DNA of 64,000 bases from JASLBX01 sp036373915 (GCA_036373915.1 DASUUU010000109.1:67382-131381), one strand, 5' to 3'; numbered from the stretch's first letter, positions 16,656-26,259 are shown. Numbers and translations: made by a program. Notes: generated from the sequence alone by a model not told the origin.

Positions 16656-17567
16656 ATGGTTGACGAGAGCACCACTCGCGCGGCCGCTCCGTTCGGGCGC
16701 GTCCTGACCGCCATGGTCACTCCGTTTCACGAAGACGGCAGCCTGGATCTGACCGGCGCCGCCGCACTCGCCTCGCACCTGGTCGATGCCGGTTGCGACG
16801 GCATTGTGGTCAGCGGCACGACCGGCGAGAGCCCCACGACGTCGGACGGGGAGAAGGAGCAACTGATCCGGGCGGTTGTCGAAGCCGTCGGCGACCGGGC
16901 ACATGTCCTCGCCGGGGTCGGTACGTACGACACCCATCACACCGTCGAGCTCGCGCGCCAGGCCGAGAAGGCGGGCGCATCGGGGCTTCTCGTCGTCACC
17001 CCGTACTACAGCCGGCCATCCCAAGAAGGCCTAGTGCAGCACTTCAGCGCTGCTGCCGACGCGACGGCGCTGCCCGTCATGCTGTACGACATCCCGCCAC
17101 GGTCGATCGTCCCGATCAAGACGGAAACGCTGCTGCGGCTCGCCGGTCACGACCGCATCGTCGCGGTGAAGGATGCCAAGGGCGACCCGTTCGCGACGAG
17201 CGAGGTGATCGCCCGCACCGACCTGGCGTACTACTGCGGCGACGACGCGCTGAACCTGCCGATGCTCGCCGTCGGCTCGGTCGGAGTCGTGAGTGTCGTG
17301 TCGCACGTGGCCGCCGCACAGTACGTCGAGATGATCCGGGCCATCGACGCCGGCGACCTCGCGACCGCCCTGCAGGTCCACCGCCGGCTGATTCCAGTCG
17401 TTCGGGCGATCATGATGTCGGGCGAACCCGGCGCCACGATGGCCAAGGCCGCGGTTCAGGCCACCGGCGTGATCGCCGGCCGGACGATGCGCCTGCCCCT
17501 GGTGACTGCGACAGACGCGCAGGTCCAAGCCCTGCGGGCCGCACTTGCTGAGGCGGGCGTGGCATGA
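16656..17567 (+). CDS. dapA: 4-hydroxy-tetrahydrodipicolinate synthase
   Basis: Condenses pyruvate with aspartate semialdehyde, the committed step to diaminopimelate and lysine. 303 residues with GTTGESPTTSDGEKE near residue 55, VTPYYSRPSQEG near residue 115 and the Schiff-base lysine in IVAVKDAKGDP near residue 168. Start ATG just after a leaderless -10. The RNase J gene follows after 46 bases, the common actinobacterial pair. Confidence 0.97.
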   Translation: MVDESTTRAAAPFGRVLTAMVTPFHEDGSLDLTGAAALASHLVDAGCDGIVVSGTTGESPTTSDGEKEQLIRAVVEAVGDRAHVLAGVGTYDTHHTVELARQAEKAGASGLLVVTPYYSRPSQEGLVQHFSAAADATALPVMLYDIPPRSIVPIKTETLLRLAGHDRIVAVKDAKGDPFATSEVIARTDLAYYCGDDALNLPMLAVGSVGVVSVVSHVAAAQYVEMIRAIDAGDLATALQVHRRLIPVVRAIMMSGEPGATMAKAAVQATGVIAGRTMRLPLVTATDAQVQALRAALAEAGVA

Positions 17568-17613
17568 GCGCACCCGTGGCACGCTCCGCTCGCACTCGCG
17601 CGGAGGTCCGGGC

Positions 17614-19302
17614 ATGAGTCACCCGCATCCCGAGCTGTCCGAACCGGCACCGCTGGCCGACGGCACCCTGCGCATCGTCCCGCTGGGTGGGCTCGGCGAG
17701 GTCGGCCGGAACATGACGGTCTTCGAGATCGACGGGAGGCTGCTGATCGTCGACTGCGGTGTGCTGTTCCCGGAGGACCATCAGCCGGGAGTCGACCTGA
17801 TCCTGCCGGACTTCGACTACATCCGGGATCGGCTCGACGACGTCGAGGCGGTGATTCTCACCCACGGCCACGAGGACCATATCGGCGCCGTGCCGTTCCT
17901 GCTCCGGGAGAAACAGGACGTCCCGATTGTGGGTTCGAGGCTGACCCTGGCCCTTATCGAGGCGAAGCTGTCCGAGCATCGCCTCGAGGCATACCAGCTG
18001 GAGGTGGCCGAAGGCCGCACCGAGCGGTTCGGGCCGTTCGAGGTGGAGTTCCTCGCCGTCAACCACTCCATCCCCGACGCGCTGGCGCTGGCCATCCGGA
18101 CACGTGCGGGGGTCGTGCTGCATTCGGGCGATTTCAAGATGGACCAGTTGCCGCTGGACGGCCGGCTCACCGACCTGAACGGTTTTGCGCGGCTGGGTGA
18201 TGCGGGCGTCGATCTGTTCATGGTCGACTCGACGAACGCCGAGGTGCCCGGTTTCACCCCGCTCGAGCGCGACATCGCCCCGGTGCTCGACCGGGTCATC
18301 GCTCAGGCGCCGAGGCGGGTGATCGTCGCGTCGTTCGCCAGTCACATCCACCGGGTGCAGCAGGTCCTTGACGCGGCGGTGGCCCACGGCCGCAAGGTCG
18401 CCTTCGTCGGGCGCTCGATGGTGCGCAACATGGGAATCGCCCGCGACCTGGGCTATCTGACCGTCCCCGGGGGGACCCTGGTGGACTTGAAGTCCATCGA
18501 CGACATCGCTCCGGAAGAGCTGGTGCTGATGTCCACCGGCTCGCAGGGCGAGCCGATGGCCGCACTTTCGCGGATCGCCAACCGGGACCATCCGGCCATT
18601 CAGGTCGAGAAGGGTGACGTGGTGGTGCTCGCCTCGTCACTGATACCGGGCAACGAGAACGCGGTCTCGCGCGTGATTAACGGCCTGACCCGGGCCGGGG
18701 CGACGGTCGTCCACCGCGGCAACGCCATGGTGCACACGTCCGGGCATGCCAGCGCCGGTGAGTTGCTGCTCGCGTACAACCTGGTCAAGCCGCGGAACGT
18801 GATGCCGATCCACGGCGAGGACCGCCACCTGCACGCCAACGCGGAGGTGGCGGCCAGTTCCGGCGTCCCGTGGGAGCGGATCGCCATTGCCGGTGACGGC
18901 GTCGTGGTCGATCTAGTCGACGGGTCGGCTCGCATCACCGGCACGGTGCCGTGCGGCTACGTCTACGTGGACGGGACGATAGTGGGCGGGGTGGCCGAGG
19001 CATCCCTGAAGGACCGGCGGATCCTGGGCGAGGAAGGGTTCATCTCGGTCGTCGTGGTGGTCGACTCGGTCACCGGAAAGGTGACAGGCGGCCCAGAGAT
19101 CCACGCCCGGGGCTTTGCAGAGGACGACGGCGTGTTCGACGAGATCCGGCCCGAGATCGCCGACGCGGTGGAGAAGGCGGCCACTGGTGGCGGTGCCGAT
19201 ACGTACCAGTTGCAGCAGACGATCCGGCGCACCATCGGCAGGTGGGTGAACTCTCAGTTCCGCCGCCGCCCCATGATCATCCCGGTCGTCGTCGAATCCT
19301 GA
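17614..19302 (+). CDS. rnj: Ribonuclease J
   Basis: Metallo-beta-lactamase/beta-CASP ribonuclease with endo- and 5'-3' exonuclease activity. 562 residues. Motifs include HGHEDHIGAVPF (zinc ligands, near residue 83), HSGDFKMDQ near 170, the beta-CASP segment (FASHIHRVQQVLDAA; STGSQGEPMAALSRI) and HTSGHAS near residue 374. ATG at 17614 has CGGAGG upstream; an in-frame upstream extension overlapping dapA lacks support. R1 hairpin copy 2 begins directly after the TGA. Confidence 0.97.
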   Translation: MSHPHPELSEPAPLADGTLRIVPLGGLGEVGRNMTVFEIDGRLLIVDCGVLFPEDHQPGVDLILPDFDYIRDRLDDVEAVILTHGHEDHIGAVPFLLREKQDVPIVGSRLTLALIEAKLSEHRLEAYQLEVAEGRTERFGPFEVEFLAVNHSIPDALALAIRTRAGVVLHSGDFKMDQLPLDGRLTDLNGFARLGDAGVDLFMVDSTNAEVPGFTPLERDIAPVLDRVIAQAPRRVIVASFASHIHRVQQVLDAAVAHGRKVAFVGRSMVRNMGIARDLGYLTVPGGTLVDLKSIDDIAPEELVLMSTGSQGEPMAALSRIANRDHPAIQVEKGDVVVLASSLIPGNENAVSRVINGLTRAGATVVHRGNAMVHTSGHASAGELLLAYNLVKPRNVMPIHGEDRHLHANAEVAASSGVPWERIAIAGDGVVVDLVDGSARITGTVPCGYVYVDGTIVGGVAEASLKDRRILGEEGFISVVVVVDSVTGKVTGGPEIHARGFAEDDGVFDEIRPEIADAVEKAATGGGADTYQLQQTIRRTIGRWVNSQFRRRPMIIPVVVES

Positions 19303-19392
19303 CGTTCGATCACGATGGGCAGGCGGCCCGACGTACCTACATGCATGCGGCCGTGTACCTAAGTCGGGCCGCCTGCCGAAAGTGATCGAACG
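19303..19392. repeat. R1 intergenic hairpin repeat, copy 2
   Basis: Starts on the base after the rnj stop. Outer arms CGTTCGATCAC (19303-19313) and complement (19382-19392); inner arms GGCAGGCGGCCCGAC (19318-19332) and perfect complement (19363-19377); 4-base mismatched internal loop between them. The apical region contains GTACCTAC and GCATGC like copy 1. No T-run follows. It occupies most of the rnj-ftsK gap. Confidence 0.9.
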
Positions 19393-19438
19393 GGACAATT
19401 GTCGGCGTGTGACGCAGGATACTGGTGTGATGTGCGGG

Positions 19439-19451
19439 TAGCCTGCGAATC
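19439..19451 (+). promoter_or_regulatory. Leaderless -10 element of ftsK
   Basis: TAGCCT (19439-19444) lies 7 bases before the ftsK ATG, with no Shine-Dalgarno; the transcript probably starts at the A of the ATG. Confidence 0.5.
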
Positions 19452-21947
19452 ATGGCCACCCGTACGTCCACGTCGACCCGGAACCGCCGGTCGAAGAGGG
19501 CCGAACCCGAGCCCCCGACTCGCGGCCGGAGCAAGCGGACGACCCGGCGCACCCCGCCGTCCCCACCGCCCAAAGAACCCGGCGTGCTCGTCTGGCTGGG
19601 CACCGGGATCGGCCGGCTGATCGCGGCGATCTGGATGGGTGTGGCCCACGTGCTCGGCGGGATCGTGCGACGGCTCGGCACCGCGCGTGAGCTCGACACC
19701 GAGCACCGCCGCGACGGCATCGGGCTTGGACTGCTCGGCCTCGCCCTGGTCGCCGCAGCCGGCGTCTGGTGGAACCTTGACGGACAGGTCTTCGACGTCG
19801 TCCGTGCGGTGGTGGCAGGCGCGGTGGGCACGGTGTCGTACGTCGTCCCCGTTCTTCTGCTGCTGGCAGCCTGGCGGACCCTGCGCAACCCGGAGCGCAA
19901 CGGCCCGGGTGGGCGGCAGTTGGTCGGATGGACGACGCTGCTGCTCGGCACGCTGGGCCTCACCCACATTGCCGGGGGGATGCCGCGGCCCGTCGACGGC
20001 GAGACAGCCATGCAGGCCGCCGGTGGCGCCATCGGCTACGTCGCATCCACGATGCCGGCAGACCTGTTGACGGTCTGGGTGGCCACTCCGCTGCTGGCGA
20101 TGATCACGACCTACGGCATCCTGGTCGTCACCCATACGCCGGTGCACGAGATCCCTGACCGGGCGCGGGCGGTGCGCGACTACCTGCTCGGCGAGCCGGA
20201 GGACGAGGACGGCGAGGGCACTGGCGCCAGGCCGGCGCGGAGGTCGCGATTGCGCCGGTGGGGCCACGACATCAGGCCGCAGGACGACGAGCCGTACGAC
20301 ACGCCGCTGGTGCAGGACAAACCGCGGCGGCGCAAGGCCGCCAATCCGGCCGATGACGTCGACACGGTCGAAGTCGACCCCCAGCCGGCCGGCAAACGCA
20401 AGCCCGCCAGGGACGCGAAGGCCGAGCCGCCGCCGCACTCGCCGCTTCCGCAGCGGGTCGAGCAGCTGGCGTTGTCCGGCGATATCACCTACACCCTGCC
20501 GCCGTCCGACGCGCTGGCTCAGGGCAGCCTGCACCGAACCCGGTCGAAGGCGTCGGACCAGGTCGTTGACGCGCTCACCGAGGTGCTCGACCAGTTCGAC
20601 ATCGACGCCCAGGTGACCGGCTACATGCGGGGCCCGACGGTGACCCGGTACGAGGTGGAGCTCGGGCCTGCGGTCAAGGTCGAGCGGGTCACAGCGCTGT
20701 CCAAGAACATCGCTTACGCGGTGGCCAGCGCAGACGTGCGGATTCTGTCGCCGATTCCCGGCAAGTCGGCGATCGGCATCGAGATTCCGAACACCGATCG
20801 CGAGACGGTCAGCCTCGGCGACGTCTTGCGCTCGCCGCTGGCCCGAAAGGACCACCACCCCATGGTGGTCGGCCTGGGCAAGGACGTCGAAGGCGGGTTC
20901 GTCGTGGCGAACCTGGCCAAGATGCCGCACCTGCTGATCGCGGGGGCGACCGGCTCAGGTAAGTCCGGCTGCATCAACTCACTGATCACCTCCGTGTTGA
21001 TGCGCGCCACGCCGGACGAGGTGCGCTTGGTGCTGGTCGACCCCAAGCGAGTGGAGCTCTCCGCCTACGACGGCATCCCGCACCTGATCACCCCGATCAT
21101 CACGAGCCCGAAGAAGGCGGCCGAAGCGCTGCAGTGGGTCGTCCGCGAGATGGACATGCGGTACGACGACCTGCACGAATACGGGTTCCGGCACGTCGAT
21201 GACTTCAACAAGGCGGTGCGCAGCGGCAAGATCAAGCCGCCACCGGGTAGCGAGCGGACGCTGGCGCCGTACCCGTACCTGCTCGTCATAGTGGACGAGC
21301 TGGCGGATCTGATGATGATCGCTCCGCGGGACGTGGAGGACGCCATCGTCCGGATCACCCAGCTGGCCAGGGCCGCCGGCATCCATCTCGTGCTCGCCAC
21401 CCAGCGGCCGTCCGTCGACGTCGTGACCGGTCTTATAAAGGCGAACGTGCCGTCCCGGCTGGCGTTCGCGACCTCGTCGCTGGCCGACTCGCGGGTGATC
21501 CTCGACCAGCCGGGCGCGGAGAAGCTTGTCGGGCAGGGCGACGGGCTGTTCCTGCCGATGGGTGCGAGCAAGCCGATCCGGATCCAGGGTCCGTGGGTGA
21601 CCGAGACCGAGATCCACGCCGTGGTGACGCACTGCAAGTCACAGCTCCAGCCCACGTACCGCGAGGACGTGACCGCCCCGCAGAGCTCCAAGCGTGAGAT
21701 CGACGAAGACATCGGCGACGATCTCGACCTGCTGTGCCAGGCCGCTGAACTTGTCATCAACACCCAGTTCGGCTCGACCTCGATGCTTCAGCGCAAGCTG
21801 CGCGTCGGCTTCGCCAAGGCCGGCCGGCTGATGGACCTGATGGAGAGCCGCGGCATCGTCGGCCCGTCCGAGGGATCGAAGGCCCGCGATGTGTTGATCA
21901 AACCGGACGAGCTGGACGAGGTCCTCGCGTCCCTCCGCGGCGAATAA
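19452..21947 (+). CDS. ftsK: DNA translocase FtsK/SpoIIIE
   Basis: Septum-located motor that pumps chromosomal DNA during division or sporulation. The 831-residue protein begins with a basic tail, then about four membrane segments between residues 85 and 230, a charged linker, and the motor domain with Walker A GATGSGKSG near residue 498 and Walker B LLVIVDELADLMM near 613. The C-terminal winged-helix gamma domain (DLDLLCQAAELVINTQFGSTSML onward) recognises polar DNA motifs. Follows rnj and precedes rimO as in other actinomycetes. Confidence 0.97.
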   Translation: MATRTSTSTRNRRSKRAEPEPPTRGRSKRTTRRTPPSPPPKEPGVLVWLGTGIGRLIAAIWMGVAHVLGGIVRRLGTARELDTEHRRDGIGLGLLGLALVAAAGVWWNLDGQVFDVVRAVVAGAVGTVSYVVPVLLLLAAWRTLRNPERNGPGGRQLVGWTTLLLGTLGLTHIAGGMPRPVDGETAMQAAGGAIGYVASTMPADLLTVWVATPLLAMITTYGILVVTHTPVHEIPDRARAVRDYLLGEPEDEDGEGTGARPARRSRLRRWGHDIRPQDDEPYDTPLVQDKPRRRKAANPADDVDTVEVDPQPAGKRKPARDAKAEPPPHSPLPQRVEQLALSGDITYTLPPSDALAQGSLHRTRSKASDQVVDALTEVLDQFDIDAQVTGYMRGPTVTRYEVELGPAVKVERVTALSKNIAYAVASADVRILSPIPGKSAIGIEIPNTDRETVSLGDVLRSPLARKDHHPMVVGLGKDVEGGFVVANLAKMPHLLIAGATGSGKSGCINSLITSVLMRATPDEVRLVLVDPKRVELSAYDGIPHLITPIITSPKKAAEALQWVVREMDMRYDDLHEYGFRHVDDFNKAVRSGKIKPPPGSERTLAPYPYLLVIVDELADLMMIAPRDVEDAIVRITQLARAAGIHLVLATQRPSVDVVTGLIKANVPSRLAFATSSLADSRVILDQPGAEKLVGQGDGLFLPMGASKPIRIQGPWVTETEIHAVVTHCKSQLQPTYREDVTAPQSSKREIDEDIGDDLDLLCQAAELVINTQFGSTSMLQRKLRVGFAKAGRLMDLMESRGIVGPSEGSKARDVLIKPDELDEVLASLRGE

Positions 21948-21997
21948 CGCGGGGTGGGGATTTACTCGTCCTCGCCCACGTGCCAAGCTCGGGCAGC

Positions 21998-23419
21998 GTG
22001 AGTGAACACTCGGTCGCGATCGTCACCTTGGGGTGTGCCCGGAACGACGTCGACTCCGAAGAACTGGCCGGCAGGCTGGCCGCTGACGGCTTTCGGCTGG
22101 TCGACGATGCCGCGGAAGCCGAGACCGTGCTGGTCAATACGTGCGCGTTCGTCGAGCAGGCGAAGAAGGATTCGGTCGACGCCGTCCTGGAGGCCGCTGA
22201 CCTGAAGGAGCGGGGTCATGCGAAGGCCGTGGTGGCGGTCGGGTGCCTCGCCGAGCGGTACGGGTTCCAGCTCGCGAGCCAGCTGGACGAAGCCGACGCC
22301 GTCCTGGGGTTCGACGACTACGAGCAGATCGGCGAGCGGCTCCGCGGCATCCTGGCCGGCGTCCCTCACGTCCCTCACGTCCCGAAGGACCGGCGCGCGC
22401 TGCTGCCGATCACGCCCGTTGACCGCAGTAGTGTCCGCAGGCCCATCCCCGGCCACGGGCACGCCGCACCCGACCTTCCCGAAGGCGTCGCGCCCGCCTC
22501 CGGGCCGCGTCCGGTACGGCGCCGGCTCGACGGCGGGCCGACCGCGCCGCTCAAGCTAGCCAGCGGCTGTGACCGCCGGTGTTCGTTCTGTGCCATTCCC
22601 ACCTGGCGCGGTTCGTTCGTTTCCCGTCGCCCGGGCGACCTTCTCGACGAGGCTCGATGGCTGGGCGAGCAGGGCGTACGGGAGCTGTTCCTGGTCAGCG
22701 AGAACTCCACGTCCTACGGCAAGGACCTCGGCGAGCTGCGCCTGCTGGAATCCCTGCTGCCGCGGCTCGCGGACCTCGACGGAATAGAGCGAGTACGGGT
22801 CTCCTACTTGCAGCCGGCGGAGATGCGCGACTCCTTGATCGAGGTAATGACCTCGACTCCCGGAGTCGTGCCGTACTTCGACCTGTCGTTCCAGCACGCC
22901 AGCGCGGCCCTTCTGCGGCGGATGCGGCGGTTCGGCTCGGTTCGGGCCTTCACTGAGCTCGTCACGTCGATCCGTGAACGTTCGCCGCACGCCGGTATCC
23001 GGTCGAACGTCATCGTCGGCTTCCCCGGAGAGACCGAATCCCAACTCGCCGACCTCGAAGCCTTCCTTACCGAGGTACGGCTCGACGTGGTCGGTGTGTT
23101 CGGCTACTCGGACGAAGAGAACACCGAAGCCGCCGGGTTCGACGACAAGATCGATCCGGACGAGGTCACCGAACGAGTGGAACGGGTGCAGACCCTTGTC
23201 GAAGAGCTCGTGGCACAGCGTGCCGAGGACCGGGTCGGCGAGACGGTCTCCGTGCTGGTCGAGTCCGTCGACGGCGTCGTCGCCGAAGGCCGGGCCGCGC
23301 ATCAGGGTCCGGACGTGGACGGCAGCACGACCGTCCACGGCATCGACGCAGTTGTCGGTGATCTCGTCTCCGCGCGGGTAGTCGACACCGAAGGTGCCGA
23401 CCTGGTGGCCCGGCCTTGA
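21998..23419 (+). CDS. rimO: Ribosomal protein S12 methylthiotransferase RimO
   Basis: Radical-SAM enzyme that methylthiolates an aspartate of S12. 473 residues: N-terminal UPF0004 domain (VAIVTLGCARNDVDSEELAGRL), the CxxxCxxC radical-SAM motif in SGCDRRCSFCAIP near residue 190, and a C-terminal TRAM domain. The GTG at 21998 places the family's opening strand near the start; another GTG at 21980 would add six residues. An in-frame duplication gives VPHVPHVP before a Pro-rich linker typical of actinobacterial forms. Confidence 0.94.
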   Translation: MSEHSVAIVTLGCARNDVDSEELAGRLAADGFRLVDDAAEAETVLVNTCAFVEQAKKDSVDAVLEAADLKERGHAKAVVAVGCLAERYGFQLASQLDEADAVLGFDDYEQIGERLRGILAGVPHVPHVPKDRRALLPITPVDRSSVRRPIPGHGHAAPDLPEGVAPASGPRPVRRRLDGGPTAPLKLASGCDRRCSFCAIPTWRGSFVSRRPGDLLDEARWLGEQGVRELFLVSENSTSYGKDLGELRLLESLLPRLADLDGIERVRVSYLQPAEMRDSLIEVMTSTPGVVPYFDLSFQHASAALLRRMRRFGSVRAFTELVTSIRERSPHAGIRSNVIVGFPGETESQLADLEAFLTEVRLDVVGVFGYSDEENTEAAGFDDKIDPDEVTERVERVQTLVEELVAQRAEDRVGETVSVLVESVDGVVAEGRAAHQGPDVDGSTTVHGIDAVVGDLVSARVVDTEGADLVARP

Positions 23420-23482
23420 GCCGAGGTGGGCGACTCGGCCGCGTCGTATCACCGGGTTCGCCATTGGGACGCGGATTGGTCG

Positions 23483-23494
23483 TACGCTGACCCC
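23483..23494 (+). promoter_or_regulatory. Leaderless -10 element of pgsA
   Basis: TACGCT (23483-23488) is 6 bases before the GTG at 23495, supporting that codon as both transcript and translation start. Confidence 0.45.
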
Positions 23495-24076
23495 GTGCCG
23501 GTAGCTGATGGGCAGAGCGCCACCCCTGGTGTGTGGAACGTTGCCAACGGGCTGACCCTGCTGCGCCTGCTGCTGGTTCCGGTGTTCGTCGTGCTGCTGT
23601 TCATTGACGGCGGCGACGACCCGGGATCGCGGATCGCCGCCTTCGTCGTGTTCTCGATCGCCATGTTCACCGATCGGCTGGACGGCGAGTTGGCCCGTCG
23701 CCGTGGCGTGGTCACCGACGTCGGCAAGATCGCCGATCCGATCGCGGACAAGGCCCTTACCGGGGCGGCATTCATCGGCCTGTCATTGCTGGACGAGCTG
23801 CCGTGGTGGGTGACCATCGTCGTGCTCGTCCGTGAGTGGGGTATCACCGCGATGCGCTTCGCCGTACTGCGTTACGGCGTGCTGCCGGCGAATCGAGGCG
23901 GCAAGCTCAAAACGGCATTGCAGGCGCTGGCGTTGGGTTTGTACATTCTGCCGCTCCCGGACTCCTGGGAGCCCGTGCAGGCGGGCGCCATGGCCCTCGC
24001 CCTCGCCGTCACGATCGTGACCGGCGTCGACTACGTCATGCAGGCACTCCGCTTGCGGCGAGCCGGCGCAGCGTGA
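23495..24076 (+). CDS. pgsA: CDP-diacylglycerol-glycerol-3-phosphate 3-phosphatidyltransferase
   Basis: Membrane enzyme forming phosphatidylglycerol phosphate. The CDP-alcohol phosphotransferase signature is complete: DRLDGELARRRGVVTDVGKI followed by ADPIAD, giving the four conserved aspartates. From GTG 23495 the product is 193 residues, the family norm, and starts shortly before WNVANGLTLLRLLLVP; an upstream in-frame codon at 23426 would add 23 residues without family support. Four or more membrane segments. Followed by pncC and clgR. Confidence 0.92.
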   Translation: MPVADGQSATPGVWNVANGLTLLRLLLVPVFVVLLFIDGGDDPGSRIAAFVVFSIAMFTDRLDGELARRRGVVTDVGKIADPIADKALTGAAFIGLSLLDELPWWVTIVVLVREWGITAMRFAVLRYGVLPANRGGKLKTALQALALGLYILPLPDSWEPVQAGAMALALAVTIVTGVDYVMQALRLRRAGAA

Positions 24077-24079
24077 TCG

Positions 24080-24580
24080 ATGGCTGATCCGGGCGAGATC
24101 ATCGCGACCCTGGTCCAGGCCGGCGCCACGGTTGCGACGGCCGAGTCCGTGACCGGTGGGTTGGTCGCCGCCGCGCTGACGGCCGTGCCCGGAGCGTCAG
24201 CGGCCGTGCGGGGCGGCGTAGTCGCATACGCGACCGATCTGAAGCACGAGTTGGCCGGCGTTCCCGCCGATGCCCTGCGCCGTGATGGGCCGGTAGCCGC
24301 CACGACGGCCAGCGCCATGGCCGCCGGTGTGCGGCGCAGGTGCGCTACCACCTACGGCGTAGCGACTACCGGAGTAGCCGGCCCGGATGCGCAGGACGGG
24401 CATCCGCCTGGCACGCTCCATGTCGCGGTGGCCGGTCCGGACGGTATTCGCGTCGAGTCCGTCACCGGGCTGCCGGGTGATCGTGCCGCCATCCGCGAGG
24501 CCGCGGTCCAGCATGCCCTTGACCTGCTGGCGCAAGCGATCATCGAGCCCCGGGAATCCCCACCGGGTCCGGGACGTTGA
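24080..24580 (+). CDS. pncC: CinA C-terminal-like nicotinamide-nucleotide amidohydrolase
   Basis: 166-residue stand-alone CinA C-terminal domain, which in characterised members deamidates NMN to nicotinate mononucleotide. Motifs: TVATAESVTGGLVAAALTAVPGAS near residue 18 and ATTGVAGPDAQDGHPPGTLHVAV near residue 94. Start ATG lies 3 bases after the pgsA stop, so the two are coupled. Lacks the N-terminal MoaB-like half of full CinA, as is usual in actinomycetes. Confidence 0.9.
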   Translation: MADPGEIIATLVQAGATVATAESVTGGLVAAALTAVPGASAAVRGGVVAYATDLKHELAGVPADALRRDGPVAATTASAMAAGVRRRCATTYGVATTGVAGPDAQDGHPPGTLHVAVAGPDGIRVESVTGLPGDRAAIREAAVQHALDLLAQAIIEPRESPPGPGR

Positions 24581-24624
24581 ACAACACGGGTCCACCACCC
24601 TGACGAGCCGTCGGGCTGTGCGAA

Positions 24625-24638
24625 GGTACGGTGGTACC
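24625..24638 (+). promoter_or_regulatory. Inverted repeat before the clgR-like gene
   Basis: GGTAC-GGTG-GTACC, a perfect 5-base inverted repeat 37 bases upstream of the GTG start. It overlaps a possible -10 (TACGGT, 24627-24632), so it may be an operator, possibly autoregulatory. It is not the known ClgR consensus as I remember it. Confidence 0.3.
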
Positions 24639-24675
24639 AGCAAGGGCAACCCGATCGCAGAAGGGGGAGTAGCCG

Positions 24676-24987
24676 GTGGTTCTCGTCAGGCGCCTCATCG
24701 GCGACGTCCTACGCCGCCGCCGCATCGCCCAGGGCCGCACGCTGCGAGAGGTGTCGGCGGCCGCCCGCGTGAGCCTGGGCTACCTGTCCGAAGTCGAACG
24801 CGGGCGTAAGGAAGCTTCCTCGGAGTTGCTTGCCGCAATCTGTGACGCGCTCGACCTGCCGATGTCGGCCGTTCTTCGCGAGGTCAGCGACGAGATGTCG
24901 CGGGTCGAGGCGGCGGCCGTCGGCGCGCTGACCGAACTGCGGGCGTCTCGCCGGACTCCCGAGCGCGACGTTGTTGCCGTGGGCTGA
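24676..24987 (+). CDS. clgR: XRE-family regulator, ClgR-like
   Basis: 103-residue transcription factor with a single helix-turn-helix (GRTLREVSAAARVSLGYLSEVERGRKEASSE near residues 20-50). Size, sequence and location after pgsA-cinA match ClgR, which activates Clp protease and envelope-stress genes in actinobacteria. A GGGGGAG Shine-Dalgarno precedes the GTG. The symbol rests on synteny and similarity by eye. Confidence 0.8.
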   Translation: MVLVRRLIGDVLRRRRIAQGRTLREVSAAARVSLGYLSEVERGRKEASSELLAAICDALDLPMSAVLREVSDEMSRVEAAAVGALTELRASRRTPERDVVAVG

Positions 24988-25041
24988 GCTCACGCTCTAG
25001 CCTTGCCGGTCACCGCCGGGGTACCGTACCGGGTAGTCTGT

Positions 25042-25052
25042 TAAGACTCTTA
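25042..25052 (+). promoter_or_regulatory. Palindrome before the ROK regulator gene
   Basis: TAAGA-C-TCTTA, a perfect 11-base palindrome 19 bases upstream of the ROK start, inside the promoter region. ROK repressors commonly autoregulate through such sites, so it is a candidate operator. Confidence 0.4.
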
Positions 25053-25071
25053 CCGATACGGAGGCGGGTTT

Positions 25072-26259
25072 ATGACGCGACGGCCCGGCACACCTGAGCT
25101 GCTGCGCGCGATGAACGATCGCAGCGCCTTCGAACACCTGCTGGCAGCAGGTCCGCTGACCCGTGGTCGTCTAGGCGAGCTCACCGGCTTGTCGAAGGTG
25201 ACCGCCTCCCAGCTTGTCGTGCGCCTTCAGCAGCGCGGCCTGATCGAGGTGGTGGGTACCCGGTCCGGAGGACGCGGCCCCAGCGCGGAGCTGTACGCCG
25301 TGCGGCCCGGCTGCTCATACTCGGTCGGCGTCGACATGGTGCTCGACCGGATTCAGGCCGCTGCGTCGGGTGTCACCGGACCGGTGATCGCGCACACGTC
25401 ACGTCCCACAACCGAGAAGGACGACCCCGTCCGGGCAGTGCACGAGGTCGTCGAAGAGGTCCTGACCCGGGCCGGTGTGGGCATTTCCGAGCTCAGCCAC
25501 GTCGTGATCGGCACCACCGGCGTCGTCGATCCGGGCACGGGCGATGTGACCTTCTCGTTCGACCTGCCCAAATGGCACCGCGGCCTGCATGATGCACTCC
25601 ACGAGGATCTCGGCTGCGATATCACGATCGAGAACGACGTGAACCTGGCCGCGATCGCGGAGCGCGAAGTGGGCGCCGCGCGCGATGTCCAGGACATGGT
25701 GCTGTTCTGGGTGGGGCGCGGCATCGGACTCGCGGTCGTGCTCGGCGGCCGGCTTCAGCGGGGCGCCAGCGGGGCCGCGGGAGAGATCGGCTACCTTCCC
25801 GTGCCCGGTGCGCCGCTGCTCGCCGACGTGTCCAGCCGCGATGATCGTGGGCAGCTGGGCGGGTCGCTCCAGCAGTTGGTAGGCGCCGGCGCGGTGAGCG
25901 AACTGGCCGAGCGGCACGGCATTGCGGCCGACGGCGCTGCGGGTGCGGTGCGGGCGGCGCTGGCAGCCGGTTCGCCTGCCGACCCCTTCCTGAACGAGCT
26001 GGCACAACGGCTTGCCGTCGGTGTAGCGGCGGTATGCGCCGTCGTCGATCCCGCCCTCGTCGTGCTGGCCGGCGACGTCGGCGCCGCCGGTGACGAGCGG
26101 CTGTGCAAGCTGGTGTCGGAGGCGGTAGGGCATCTGGTGCCGGTCAGCCCGAAGGTCGTCCCGACCGCGGTACGCGAGGATCCGGTCCTGCGCGGTGCTG
26201 TGATCACCGGGGTGCACAAGTCGAGGGACGCACTGCTCGCCTCGATCGCGGCGAGCTGA
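25072..26259 (+). CDS. ROK family transcriptional regulator
   Basis: 395 residues. An N-terminal winged helix (LLAAGPLTRGRLGELTGLSKVTASQLVVRLQQRGLIEVV, residues 22-62) is fused to a ROK sugar-kinase-like domain with IGTTGVVDPGTGDV and IENDVNLAAIAEREVG. The usual zinc CxCGxxGC motif is absent after GEIGYLPVPG, so it is probably a non-kinase regulator. The effector is unknown and no sugar operon is adjacent. A GGAGG site precedes the ATG; it converges on the MMPL gene with 6 bases between. Confidence 0.88.
   Translation: MTRRPGTPELLRAMNDRSAFEHLLAAGPLTRGRLGELTGLSKVTASQLVVRLQQRGLIEVVGTRSGGRGPSAELYAVRPGCSYSVGVDMVLDRIQAAASGVTGPVIAHTSRPTTEKDDPVRAVHEVVEEVLTRAGVGISELSHVVIGTTGVVDPGTGDVTFSFDLPKWHRGLHDALHEDLGCDITIENDVNLAAIAEREVGAARDVQDMVLFWVGRGIGLAVVLGGRLQRGASGAAGEIGYLPVPGAPLLADVSSRDDRGQLGGSLQQLVGAGAVSELAERHGIAADGAAGAVRAALAAGSPADPFLNELAQRLAVGVAAVCAVVDPALVVLAGDVGAAGDERLCKLVSEAVGHLVPVSPKVVPTAVREDPVLRGAVITGVHKSRDALLASIAAS

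Noticed and set aside
19359..20930. 523-codon minus-strand open frame
   Set aside because: Shadow of ftsK; no recognisable domains.
22360..22385. Tandem repeat CCTCACGTC in rimO
   Set aside because: A two-copy in-frame duplication in a variable linker; no sign of a larger repeat array.
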